Positions 49,438 through 61,087 of a stretch of 64,000 nucleotides of DNA are shown piece after piece; the stretch's first letter is position 1; each line of letters opens with the position of its first letter. The position numbers were made by a program, and so were the translations under genes. Below the pieces are notes generated by a model. That model was not told where the DNA came from. It was given only the letters and a program-made list of their open reading frames with translations, and searched no databases. Source of the stretch: Mansonella perstans (taxonomy: Eukaryota; Nematoda; Chromadorea; Rhabditida; Onchocercidae); NCBI GenBank assembly GCA_037074765.1, contig JBAMDO010000021.1, positions 194,001-258,000 of the forward strand. Reading direction: 5' to 3'.

Positions 49438-49659
49438 TTGTCTTACCAAAAGTTTATCCAAGAAATTGTCTTCATCATTTATTGTCTAAAGCAAGTCCTT
49501 AGTGTCACAGCATTGTTACTTGGTAAACTGAAGATTTTATATATTACATTTAAGGATAAACGTCGAATTCTCAAAATTTTGCTAGATTTGAAAGCATACG
49601 AGGTAGCAGTTGATTATCATACAATACAGGACGAATATTTATTCAAAATTAATGCCTAA
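49438..49659 (+). other. Open frame of 73 codons overlapping an inverted repeat arm
   Basis: The C-terminal part (FKDKRRILKILLDLKAYEVA, then a VDYHTIQDEY segment) is also encoded, with changes, by the reverse-complement copy at 50,610-50,700. There the continuation reads DDHHTIRDEYEECYNI. Conservation of protein-like sequence in both arms suggests a fragment of a former gene or element. The family was not recognised, and no splice model was found. Confidence 0.3.
49545..49650 (+). repeat. Inverted repeat arm, inner (partner 50,610-50,725)
   Basis: CATTTAAGGATAAACGTCGA and the following GAATTCTCAAAATTTTGCTA segment recur reverse-complemented near 50,640-50,715. The partner arm has an additional local tandem duplication (CCTTAAATGTAATA twice, 50,703-50,755). 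Confidence 0.75.
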
Positions 49660-49694
49660 AAACCTAAAAATACTTAAAAAATAATAGTAATTAG

Positions 49695-49852
49695 AATGAA
49701 AGTAATTTGGTGTAGGACACATGAGTTTCTGGATTTGACATTATTGTCAAAGTTACTGCGATTTGATATAGGACAAAATGAGCTTATGGATTTGACATTA
49801 TTGTCAAAATTACTGCGACTTAATATAAGGTACAATGAGTTTGTGGACTGCT
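49695..49852 (+). repeat. Tandem repeat, unit about 56 bases
   Basis: There are nearly three copies of a unit containing GGATTTGACATTATTGTCAA, AGTTACTGCGATTTGATATAGG and ACAATGAG. The first two full units are close to identical and the third is partial. Confidence 0.75.
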
Positions 49853-49873
49853 AGACGTATTAATAAAAATGAA

Positions 49874-49980
49874 AAAGCGTTTCACTTTACGGCTATACGT
49901 TTCATTTTAAGACTACACATTTCACTCTATGACTACACGTTTCACTTTAAGACTACGTTTCGTTTTATGGCTAAACAAAT
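49874..49980 (+). repeat. Tandem repeat, unit about 20 bases
   Basis: About five copies of ACGTTTCACTTTAAGACTAC with changes such as CATTTCACTCTATGACTACA. It lies between the inverted repeat arms. Confidence 0.8.
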
Positions 49981-50999
49981 TGGGCCAAGCTAATTAATAC
50001 AATTTGTAGCTCATAGAATAGCATTGTTAATTACACATTACCAACGTGAACGTTAAATATTTGTCAATGATTAAGCATTACGTAACATTATTCCTCCTCT
50101 TCTCTCCTGCTGTTATATCTCAGGATTCTTCTAATATTGGTATTTCATGTTTCGCATATCACTTTCACTTTTTGTGAATATGAACGTGAATGTTCGATCT
50201 GACGTGTTACTACGTTAAACATGAATAGGCATTAATATATTACGTTAGGAAAAGTAAAGGATATGATCATTTTTTACTATCATGGATTTACGTAATTAAG
50301 TTTAATAAGGTAGCGTTAAGGTGCATGTAGCAGTTATTCTGTAACAGTTTGTATTGCTTTTTTCACTTTGCATTTGAATACCAATGGTTACTTTATCAGT
50401 TTACATTTTTCATTTAATAATAGCTACGTTATCAGATTTGCATAATATTCTAAATTATTTATTCTAAATTAATACCTAAAAAACTTCTTAAAAAATAATA
50501 ATCAGGATGAAATTAGTGATTGAAATTAAACTAGTTTATGGAAATATAGTAAATCTAATGTTTAATAAAAGTAACATATTACTAACCTCAGCATTCAAAC
50601 TAATATTATAACATTCCTCATATTCGTCCCGTATCGTATGATGATCATCTGCTACCTCGTATGCTTTCAAATCTAGCAAAATTTTGAGAATTCGACATTC
50701 ACCCTTAAATGTAATATATAAGAGAGAATCCGACGTTTATCCTTAAATGTAATACGTAAGACTAAATTGCACATTTATCAATTATTTGCTGCTTATTTTT
50801 CACGAAACTTTTATTTCAAAAGAAAAGCAACGATTAAAATTACGACAGTTGTTGCCCAAATATTCCATTAATTACACACACAACATGATTAGACAAAGTT
50901 TGAATTTGGAGAGTTTTGATTTAATTCATTATTTTTTCTGTGCTGTAAACGATATGTTTCGTTTTTTCATCAGTTTAACAAGCGTTCTTGTTTGATGTT

Positions 51000-52450
51000 G
51001 CTTGCTCGATGATGAAGCAGCCAATGCAATTAAACGTAATCCAATATAGTCTAATATAATTAAACATGATTAAGATAATACATATTGATGAAAATATCCA
51101 TGGGAATAAAAAAAAAAAAAGAAAGAAAAAAAATAAAGGCTTATTGACTGGAAATGGACGTCGATGTTGAAAGAGACAGTTGTCCTGATTCTTGACTGAA
51201 AATCTGGTGGTTCTAGTGGTCCTGCTATAGCATAACACTTACAAATATGACGCAATAAAATTAATCTCTTACAAGTGGACAATAAAAAAGAAAATATGTT
51301 GGGTCCGATTTCTTCATTAAATTTGACATGAAACATTTGACAGATTAGATGACACTATAATGCTAACGGAAAAATTATTAAAATTCTTAAAAATATTAGT
51401 CCATATACAATGGTTATAATTGACGTAGCTGAATTAGATACCAAGGCTTAACTGTATACCATTACAGAGAGCAGCCTTATGATTCGTCTTGGCTATCACA
51501 ATTATTTAAATTTATCAAAAGCAATAATAGGTTAGTTATCGTCTTTATAATTTAAAAAAATAGGTTAGGTTTATTTCCATAATTTTTATGATTTGAAAAA
51601 TTTTTTCCATAGTTTTTGTGACTTTTACTATTGTTTTTACCATTCTATGAATTTTACCTGGCAAAAGTGATTTTTGTGCTGCTTGTTGACAATAAATGAT
51701 AAAAATAAGAAATAATAAAAATTTCGCTGCATCTGAACTAATAATGACTTGGACATACTCTGAAATGAGCTGTGGTTTCTACCGAATATTAGCATTTGTG
51801 AATCCATTTTTTAATCTGTGTCATTTTAGATTTCCTTTTTGATGACAGATTCATTAGAGTTGGAAAAATAAAAGCGCCTCAAAAGGTTACTCCTAATGCT
51901 ACTGCCATTCTTGTCTATTGCTACTGTAACACTGCTGAAATCATCGAAACAATCAGAGCATTTTTGCAAAAAAAAAAGAAATGACTTGGTTCATATCAAA
52001 ATAAATCACACTTTATATACGGAAGCAGTGAATATAACTTGTCTCGTATTATAGATCCATTAATCAATTCCGTTTCTCGGCAACCTGTTCTTTTGTTTTT
52101 GTTTATCCAATAATAAAAGAATGAATTAAGATGAATAACGGAAAAGGAGTGACGTAAATTATGCGATAAAGTTAAGTCTTACTGTCAGTCATTCTATCTG
52201 ACAACAAATCATCGGCAACCTTTTACAACAAAGTATGAAGTTCTTTTTTTTTCGAAAGAAAATTTTTTATCAAGTTCTCTTCCCTTAATCTGTTCATTTA
52301 AAATTCGAATTTCAGATTTTTTCATTATGGGAATTTTGTAGACAAGCAGAAATATTAATGCATTTAGTCAATGTGCTTTCTGTTGTAAAATTTGTATTTG
52401 ATTATACTTTAAATATTTAGCAAACTGAATTCAAATTTCATTTATGAATC
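51000..52450 (+). repeat. Dispersed repeat family R, plus-strand copy
   Basis: Family order is kept: GATGAAAATATCCATGGGAA near 51,087, GATTCGTCTTGGCTATCACA near 51,481, 'aatttcgctgcatctgaact' near 51,720, GGAAGCAGTGAATATAA near 52,020 and TTTTGTAGACAAGCAGAAAT near 52,333. The TTTGTGGACATTTTTGTG block is absent. Confidence 0.65.
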
Positions 52451-52479
52451 ATCAATCCATAAAATTTTTCATTTTTTCA

Positions 52480-52870
52480 ATAAAATCAGAAATCAGAATA
52501 AAGCTGTAGTTGCAGTTGAATGGCTATGCACACGCCTTAATTGTTCATTTATTGGATTTTCCTAATGAAGTAATATACTAATTGCGAAAAATATTGGACT
52601 CATTTTATTTCAATGTATCATGTTTCATTTTGACACAGTTCCACTGATTTGTTTGTTCCATATTTACAGCTTTTACAAGATTCATTTATTCAATTTTCAG
52701 ATGACTTCATTCCAGTAGCATCTTTTTCTAATGCCGTAGAAAAAGTCAGAATTAATAGTGTCAGGAGTGACGTCAGCTGTACGAGGACTTCCCGGATTTT
52801 TTCGTTATTTAATAGTAAGTAAAACAAATAATGAAATATGAATTGATTTCATCAGTAGATGTTACAGTAT
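52480..52870 (+). repeat. Repeat Y followed by partial repeat X, copy 4
   Basis: The order Y then X is as at 26,760-27,250. The X part ends with ATGAAATATGAATTGATTTC near 52,830, matching the segment near 27,257. The GC-rich core is missing. Confidence 0.5.
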
Positions 52871-53700
52871 ACAGCTTAGATTTCCCAAAAAAAACAAAAT
52901 CAATTAACAAATGCATATTTCTAATGGTCACAATGGTCACAGTCCATCGGCGCCATTTCAGTTTTAAATTTCATCTATTTTAAATTGGTGCTTTTTAGCA
53001 TAAGCTTGCGAAAGAATCAAATATCAGCATTTTTTTTCTACTGCTAAGTACTGTAAGATGCCTATAATTAATAATAGTAATAATAATAATAATAATTTAT
53101 AACAGTAATAAAAATGAGGATATAATAATAGCAAAGAAATAATTTTATAGTAAGAATAAACCTACTGTGATGTTGTGCAGCTTCGAAAACTAATTAATAA
53201 TTGTATAAGTTGAACAAGGAAGCAAGGAGAGAGATTTATTTTTTTTAGCTTAATTTTTTTATTCATTAATTCACTCAAAATTTGTTTTCCTAATCCACAA
53301 GAAATTTGTTACTAAGACAATCATCCGATTGAGTAATGCCAAAATTCAGCTACTTACCTGAGTTAGCAATTATCGTCTAATGATTGTTGGTCTTTCTAAT
53401 CAAAGCTAACTGACATTTCGATCCCTACTCGATTTATGACCGCAATTCAAGTTTGCAAAATTCATAAGTTATTCTGTCACTAATTTCCGCCATTAATGAT
53501 GTACATTACGCCAAATAACCGTACACTTTAAAACTTTCTACAACGCACATTTTCGATCGATTCACCTTTCTTGCAGTCAAAAATTAATTTTATTAACAAT
53601 GTGAAAATATCAAATTTTCAAATTTTCGGGAATTAATTCCATTTTTTTTATGCAAAAGCATCAAAAAACAGCAGTCGATTAGCTAAACTTCCAAAATGTC
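52870..53700. other. Gene-free stretch with an AAT microsatellite
   Basis: An AATAATAATAATAATAATTT run lies near 53,075-53,098. Otherwise nothing was recognised. Confidence 0.45.
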
Positions 53701-53739
53701 CAAAACATATAACATGAAAACAGTTAACAGATTAGATGA

Positions 53740-55380
53740 CACTAGATTACAGAAAAATTATTAAAATCCTTAATTCGGCTTGGCTATCACGGTTATTTAA
53801 ATTTATCAAAAGCAATAATAGGTTAAGTGTCGTCTTCATAAAAAAAATAAGGCATATTTTCACATTTTCTATGATTTAAAAAATTTTTTCATAATAGTTT
53901 TTGTGGTTTTTACTACTATTCATACCATGAATTTTACCTGGATTAGGTACTGGATTTGCTGCTTGTTGACAATAATAAGGAATAATAACAAATTTCGCCA
54001 TTCTGAACTAATAGCGATTTCGACATACTCTGAAATGAGCTGTGGTTTCTATCGAATGCTAGCATTTATCAATCCAATTTTTAATGTCATTTTAGATTTC
54101 CTCTTTGATGACACAATCGTTAAAGCTGGAAAGATAAAAGTGCTTCAGAAGATTACTTCTAGTAAAAAAAAAAAAAAAGCAGTTTATTAGAAGGTTACTC
54201 ATAATAAACTACTTCTAATAAAATAAACTTTTAGTTTTTTTCAAAAAAAAAAATTTGTATTTGCTAATTATATTTTAAATAATAAGCAACTGAATTCAAA
54301 TTTATCACACGATTCGGAATCTGAAAAAAATTTCATCCTTGAAAAGCAAAGGGGGAATCAAAAGTTTAAAAGTTCCGTTATAATTTTTTTCAAAAAGGAA
54401 ATGATTTAGAAAATTAGTTATTCAAAACATTCAATTAGTAATCTTATATCCGAAGTAAAACAGTAAAAACAAAAAAAATAAATAAATAAAATTGTTCAGC
54501 AAGCAATCAATTTTTATTCGCCTCTTTACTTTTCGCAAACTTTTTTTTCTTGTTATTGGTACAGCTGAACTAATAGCGACTTCGACACTCTGAAATGAGC
54601 TATGGTTTCTATCGAATGTTAACATTTAAGTCCTTTTTTTAATTTGTGTCATTTTAGATTTCCTCTTTGATGACAGAATTATTAGAGTGAAAGAAAAATG
54701 CTTCAGAAGGTTACTTCTAATTGCTACTGCAACATCTCTGAAATCATCGAAACACTCATATTGTTTTCTTCAATAACGGCAAAAAGAATGAAGGGACTAT
54801 TATTGGTTAATATCAGAACAAATCGCACTTTATAAACTTCGATGAAGGAAGCAGTGAATATAACTTGTCTTGTATTGTAGATGCGTTAATCAATTCTATT
54901 TTTCGGCAATCTGTTTTTTGTTTTTGTTTATCCAATGATATAGGATGAATTAAGACGAATAAATGGAAAAAAGTGAAAAATTTCCTCAGATTCTCTTCCC
55001 TTAATCTGTTCATTTAGAATTCGAATTTCAAGCTTTTTACTTCATTATGGAAATTTTGTAGACAAGCAGAAATATTAGTATATTTGGTCAATGTGCTTTG
55101 TATTGCGAAATTTGTATTTGATAATTATATTTTAAACAATTAGCAACCGAATTCAAATTAAACTATGATTCATTAATCCGTGAAAACATTTACCCCAAAT
55201 TTATCACACGATTCGGAATCTGAAACAAATTTCATCTCTGAAAAGCAAAAGGGGAATCAAAAGTTTAAAAATTCCGTTATTTTTCAAAAAAAGAAAATGA
55301 TTTAGAAAATGAGTAATTCAAAACATTCAATTAGTAACCTTATGTCCGAAGTAAAATAACAAAAACCAAAAAAAAAACAA
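53740..55380 (+). repeat. Dispersed repeat family R, two partial copies in tandem
   Basis: The first part (53,740-54,190) has GCTTGGCTATCACGGTTATT and the following 'aaatttcgccattctgaact' block. A second pass of the same block begins near 54,555 and goes on to GGAAGCAGTGAATATAA near 54,847 and GTAGACAAGCAGAAATATTA near 55,057. A 150-base segment with TTTATCACACGATTCGGAAT occurs in both (54,300-54,445 and 55,198-55,350), so this is a local tandem duplication of about 0.9 kb. Confidence 0.6.
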
Positions 55381-55407
55381 AATTTAAAAAAAATTGATAA
55401 CGAAACC

Positions 55408-55552
55408 TGCGTGAAGTGAATAAAATTGATGTTAGCGCAAAGGCAGAAAGACTAAGTTTGGATGGCAATGTTACGCAGAACATATCTTTTCATCAGCTAC
55501 ATGGATAGAATTACTTCTACTGCGCACCTGAAATATAAAGCAAATATCGACC
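55408..55552. repeat. Repeat Z, copy 2 (partner 25,790-25,925)
   Basis: Close to identical to the partner. It ends exactly where recognisable U5-40K coding sequence stops, so it marks the breakpoint that truncated that gene. Confidence 0.7.
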
Positions 55553-55554
55553 GG

Positions 55555-57126
55555 GAACGAACTTAATGCTAAGCCAGTAACTATGTCAGTATGACCGCGC
55601 ATCATATATGTTAATTCATTGCGTTGTGGATCCTATTGTTAAAATGCTAGCGGAAGTTGCCGGATAAATTCATGAAAAATATGGCAGCTACGATTCACAA
55701 GAAATTGAAAACACAAAATTTTACAAAACTACCTTAATGTCATTATCGATTTTTCCACCAATAACTTGTTCTGTTGTGTCCATTGGAAGTTACAGCAGTA
55801 ATCTGGTATGCATTCCGCAACTTAGTAACGGGGTCTCGTTTACGAATATCATGAATCTGAAAAATACATGCATCTATTATTCCATAAAATGCTTAATGAA
55901 CGATTATTAAAACTATTAAAACTCATAAGTACAGTACAATCGTCAGAGTCACTGGCAACAAGTTATGGTCCACGTCGTTCAGGATGGCAACTGTTTATAA
56001 TATCTTTGTGAGATTTGAACTTCCTGATACATGTTCCTATATCCATATCTCAAACACCTACTATATCTAATTGATACAGTAAACAGATAATTGAAAAAGA
56101 CGAAAACACATCAAATGAAAGATGGATATAGAGGAGGAAATTAAAACTTTAATGGCAAAAGCTTTCCTTAGCATTCCCTATCGATTTTTTGGATAAACGC
56201 GTGAAGGATGCATTTCAGGTAAATCTTATAGAAGCTTTCCCCAAACTCACACTTTTAACTTTTTTTAACACTTTTTTGCATAGCTCCATAAAGATGTTCC
56301 TCACCTGCCATCGTGCTGAAATGGGGATTCATTATTGCTCCTGCATGTTCTTTTAAAATTGAGAAATTTTCGCATCCACCATATATATCCCACAAAACTA
56401 AAACAAACATATTAAATGTGGAAAATTGCTCAAAGAACATGGAAAAAAATGTTTATAATTCAAAATATATTTTTTTTTCATGTTTTTTAAAAGCTAATTT
56501 TTGGTTAAGTCAGGCAGTACTAATCACTAATGATTTCATATGCAAAGAAAACCGAAGAAATAATATGCCAAAGATATCAACAGGAAGTCCGGATCAATTG
56601 CAGTTGGAAGTAACACCTTTTGTGCTTGTTATGAACAAGCACAAAATTTAAGAACAAAATAAACGGAGAAAACTTACAAACAGTCATATCAAAACCAGCG
56701 GATACCAAGCAACCATCTGGGCTAAATTTAGTCGTATAAATTTCACCATCATGACCGCTAAGCAGCATTATGGGAGCCATCAAATGTGACGTACGCGGGA
56801 TGGATTGTAGTCGATTACTCGGGGTAACTTCTAAGCGTGGCTTTTCCGGTCCTTAAGTTCATTGAAACTAGTTCATTTAAATCATTCCTACATCCATACC
56901 ATCTTTCTTACAGCTAGTTTTATAATTACAGCTTACTTCTGCGGTTTTCAATTGTAACGAAATAATATTAAATGGGACCAAATTGTTAACAATCAATAAT
57001 ATCAATGAAACCAGTTCGAAATTATTACACAAAAAACAAATTCAAATAAAAAAAAAACTTACCAACAACAGCCGAAGGCATCGTAGGCCTTTTGAATCCA
57101 TCATTACTTTGCATGACGTCCGCCAT
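55555..57126 (-). pseudogene. SNRNP40: U5 snRNP 40 kDa WD40 protein gene, 3' part broken
   Basis: On the minus strand, exons 1-3 are clean: 57,126-57,063, 56,851-56,678 and 56,397-56,305. The donors are GT, the acceptors AG, and the phases fit. They encode an N-terminus starting MADVMQSNDGFKRP, then HLMAPIMLLSGHDGEIYTTK, the first WD repeat, and LWDIYGGCENFSILKEHAGA. U5-40K (SNRNP40) is a seven-blade WD40 protein of the spliceosomal U5 particle. Downstream the gene decays. In exon 4 (56,048-55,933) the text around IRKFKSHKDIINSCHPERRG is followed by an in-frame TAA. In exon 5 (55,856-55,733, DIRKRDPVTKLRNAYQ...) a frameshift precedes the GGKIDNDIK segment. The next exon is reduced to RGHTDIVTGLALSS near 55,560-55,605. 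Later blades are missing, and repeat Z begins there. The ATG follows a TTTTTCAG acceptor directly (likely trans-splicing). It lies about 0.8 kb downstream of NOSIP on the same strand. The spliceosomal function would need an intact copy elsewhere, or the breaks are assembly errors. Confidence 0.8.
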
Positions 57127-57924
57127 CTGAAAAATCCCTACCAGCTACTAAGAAGTATTTAGCGTTTCGTTAAGACAGATACTATTTTCTTCAACATCCT
57201 ACAAATTTCCCACATTTAAGATCTCCGAACCTACAATTGAAAATTGTTTTCATTCAAATTAATCACTTCGTAGCACTGAAAATGAAATTCTTGAAAACAA
57301 ATACCACCATACAGTTGATTATCAAAGATTGAACCCGAATGAAGTATTAACTTGACTGAATGAATGTCCAATACATTTCATGTTTACAATATCATTAACT
57401 ATACACGAAGTTCATCAATAAGTAAGTTACTCAATAAGAAATTTCAACTTGCGAAAAATAATGCATCTCGAAAATCGGAAATTTTTATCAACCCCAAGCA
57501 CTGAAATAAGGGTAAAACTATGAACAAATTGAATAATATGAAAAAGGGAAGGAAAGAGAAAAATGCAACTAAACATTTTTAAATTAACTGATCAAATATT
57601 ATTACTTTACTAAAATATAGAAGAAAAAATAACGCATGTGAAAAAGAAAACCGAGTTTAATAATAATATCAAACATTTTAAAGAGTTACTCTAGGGTTCG
57701 GATTAAAAAGGATCCCGAAAGATCCGAAAGTCACTGCCGTAGATAATAAAACAGACTCTTGCCAACTTCCAAAAATTTACACATCCTCCCATCAAAAGGG
57801 AGTTTTGAGTCTAAAATACAATAAGATGAACAAAATCAAAGTCTACCAATTAAAAATGGAAGTTACAATGGCAGGATGTTAAGTGTTCCAGCACATTGTC
57901 TCTAATAAAATCAAAAACTCAATA

Positions 57925-60350
57925 TCACTGCAATTCCAGTTGAGGTCGTACCAGTTTGGCCTCCACCTCGTTCGTAAAGGCGAATCCTAAAAATTTGAAA
58001 ATTTAAATCTACATAAAATCTACATACAGAAATCCAAAAGACTTCCTTCAGAATACATTAGACCAATATTATTCTCATCCAATTCCTTCTCTTCCAATAT
58101 AACTGTACCACTCTCTACGCTACTTGCTATTGGACCATAGCTATATTAGATCCTTGTGCCATAAACAACTTTTTGGTTTTACAACTTCCTACATTTGATT
58201 ATTCACATTAAACATGTTTCACGCAAATATCATATGGTTACTTTTCGGGTATCATTCAACAGCACCATCAATTCATCCGAACATTTAAAGTTGTCAATTT
58301 TAAATCCTTTAGGGCATTAACAAACAAATTCCTTACCTGTACCCCCTCTTTGCAGTTCGATGATATCATCATTCTTCACTTGCTTCCCATTCAATGGATC
58401 TATCATATCTTTTCGAATTATTTTCTCAACGCAGTCCATCGTAACAACGCTCTGACTGCAAGCAACAAAATATTTCCTTTAACATGTTTTAGCAAAGCAT
58501 TAGAGATATTTCGACATCCATAAATAACAAAATATTTTTGTTAAAAATCATCGCAAACAAAATTTTAGTTGGTTGACTGATCACGTAGTTCAAATGCCTT
58601 CCTCGTATCAACATGGCAAATCATATCTAACAAAAAACTTTAGTTAATATAAGGGAAATCTAGCGTTTTAAAAGCAAATCAGTATTGTAATGAAACTTGA
58701 AATAAGCATGCACAACTAATTACGCATACTTTTTAAACAGCTATTGATAATCACCTTGTTTTCAAATATGCGCATCGAGTTGTATTAGTGAGTGCATCAT
58801 GCGTTATAGGGCACATATAACGCACCTTTCGAGCCATTAAACTTTTGTCACCATTTTCGTCAGGCATTACGGTGAATTTTACCGGCAGCAATTCTTTGAT
58901 TTTTAGAGGTTTACCGGAGAGCGGACAAAAAACGCGCTGATCCTGAAAAGTAAGTTTACAAGGTGAAGGTAACATTTTTTTATCCAACAACCAAGTTTAC
59001 TGCAAATCGACCTCTCCTTCAACATTCATTGACAGTATCTGCGTATCACGCACGATATCGTTTTATCAAGTTGGATCTTATCCCAGCTAGGCAAGCAATT
59101 TTGTCTTCTCTCAAAATTTTCCACTTATTTGTGTTCGCAAGAAGTAAAAGTTAAATTATAAAATGAAGCTTGCCGGTTTTTCAATTTTGACTTCCATAGT
59201 CGGATTGAGCTGTGGAATCCAAAAACTTGGGTATTCCTTTGTCTTTTTGCCCGCTACATTTGAAATCTCATCCTCTTTCAATCGTTTACCATTCGATCGA
59301 TCATTTTCAAGCATTTTGCGCTTGTTGATCTAAAATTTTTCGAAAACCTCGAGATTACCATTTGTAAGAAGATGCAAGCCGCGATCAAATGATTTGTTAA
59401 CATACCCTAGATCCAGAAGGAGTAGCACCAGCAGAAGTGGTAGGCCAATCACTTTCTGAATCTCGCTTCACTCCCGGATGTGCTGGTGTACCTTCAACTT
59501 CCCTGAATTTCTTTAATTTCAACTCTTCATCCAGATGTTTTTCCTGCAAATCGTGATGCTGGTTATTTTTTTTTGTGCTCAAATTTATGAAGAAGAAATA
59601 TGTACTCTTTCGGCTTCTTCTTCTTCCTTTTTACATTGTTTCTCCCATTCCTTTAATTTTCTTGCGTTTTCTTTCTTCTGTTCCAGATAGTATTCCAAGA
59701 CAGCTTCTTTGTCGAATATGTATCCATAGGGTGATATTACCGGATCCCTATAAATTTAAAACGGTAGTCATGATAAATGTATTTATGCAAAATAGAGAAA
59801 ATGTCCACGTCTATTTGAATAACCCACTGGATCATAAGAACTCTAACCAAAAAACTTGTCTCAATAATCCCACGTTGGACATGTCGTCACTCCGACTGTT
59901 TATACCAACCTGTTATTCGGAATTGATTTGCTAAACGTAGCTAATTTCTACCGCAAACTTTTATTCATTTCAGAAAGTCTGACTGAAATGTCTGGAAACG
60001 AGAAGTCTCTATTTCCCAAATTTCGATGAAAAGTCGAAGAAAGTACATACCGGAGAGATAAAAAGATTTAAATAGATACAAAAAAAACCCTATAAAATTT
60101 TATATGACTCACGTCAATGATATTCTGTAAAATCCAGTGAGTCAGGAAATTAAAAATTTTTAGCCTATGCATTTGGAAAAAAGCCTTACCGGCAAGGTTG
60201 CAAAGTGATCGAGCAACAATCGAATTCTTTCACTGAATCAGCACCTAATCGCTGATGCAAAGTACCATAGCCGGATTCTTTTGCATCTTTTCGCCTTTCT
60301 GAATATGAATATACCGCCGATGCTGTAGCATTTTTACCATGACGAGTCAT
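57925..60350 (-). CDS. NOSIP: NOSIP homologue, seven exons
   Basis: The exons are 60,350-60,190, 59,747-59,606, 59,543-59,406, 59,329-59,174, 58,942-58,755, 58,455-58,337 and 57,986-57,925 (TGA). They join in frame to 321 residues (human NOSIP is about 300). The N-terminus MTRHGKNATASAVYSYSERR and the Cys-rich DFDCCSITLQPCRDPVISP begin the split U-box/RING-like region. A charged helix follows (EYYLEQKKENARKLKEWEKQ). The middle is variable (EGTPAHPGVKRDSESDWP). The C-terminal half has PSFWIPQLNPTMEVKIEKP, FCPLSGKPLKIKELLPVKF, MCPITHDALTNTTRC, DCVEKIIRKDMIDPLNGK and IIELQRGGTGFA. NOSIP is a nuclear E3 ubiquitin ligase of the U-box type and associates with spliceosomes; its name comes from binding nitric oxide synthase. 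Intron 4 uses a GC donor (GCAAGC). A TTTTCAG acceptor ends 27 bases before the ATG and may be a spliced-leader site. The next gene downstream on this strand encodes a splicing protein, so an operon is possible but unproven. Confidence 0.92.
59165..59173 (-). promoter_or_regulatory. Non-canonical GC donor of NOSIP intron 4
   Basis: Exon 4 must end at 59,174 for the reading frame to continue into exon 5 (KP joined to DQRVFCP). The intron then starts GCAAGC and ends TTTTCAG, a GC-AG intron. Confidence 0.7.
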
Positions 60351-60407
60351 TCCGTAAACGAACGTAAGCTCATACACCTGAAAACATCTCGTATAAAAAC
60401 AATAAAT

Positions 60408-60639
60408 GCATATCTATCACCCGATATCTCAGCCCTAACGTGTCTTCCTACTGTGCCGTGATAATCGACGATACACACGGTAGTTATACGACGATGAGAA
60501 ATGGTTTGTATCATAAGTGCGATTTTGATGAGCGAATCGAAATTCGGAATTGTCAATGATAGTTCCGGTTCCTTTTTTGTTATTTTTGATATTTTCCGTC
60601 TAACGTACTCCTTATTAATTTCTATAAGATACAAACCAT
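60408..60639 (-). other. Possible exon upstream of NOSIP, family unknown
   Basis: A TTTTTCGTAG acceptor is followed by an open, protein-like stretch on the minus strand: TNGLYLIEINKEYVRRKISK, KKEPELSLTIPNFDSLIKIA, then HRRITTVCIVDYHGTVGRH. A GTTAGG after the last codon could be a donor (near 60,437). Composition is richer in G and C than the flanks. It could belong to a gene preceding NOSIP in the same direction. No partner exon or family was found. Confidence 0.3.
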
Positions 60640-61087
60640 TTGTTCCATCTACGAAAAATAATTTTCAGTTCTTTTGCATATTTCATCGATTTACATTACT
60701 CTGTGTCAACTTTATTATTTCAATCATCTCAGTGACCTTAATATTTCCACTCTTTCCGATTATTATTATCAATTTTCTTCAAGCTATTTTAATTCTTTTC
60801 TTTAAAAAATTATTTTGTTCAGTATATTGATAATATATTTATTGATAGCACTGTTGTAGTGACAGCGATGGTTAAATGTAGTTATAGATATAGCCGAATT
60901 GATCTAATTCACTTTCGATTATCATTTTTCTCAATGAGAATAATATTTTAGACTATACATATTTTAGTTGTATAAGATAAGTAAAAATGAATACAAAGTG
61001 TGGGATTGCATTAAAAATTTATTATGTTATGCCATTTGTACTCTTGTATTTTTCCATAATTCACATTTTTTTTTTTTGTATCACCGA

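Noticed and set aside
60501..60830. Plus-strand frame of 109 codons, Phe/Ile-rich
   Set aside because: Its first half is antisense to a more protein-like minus-strand stretch and the second half is T-rich low-complexity sequence.
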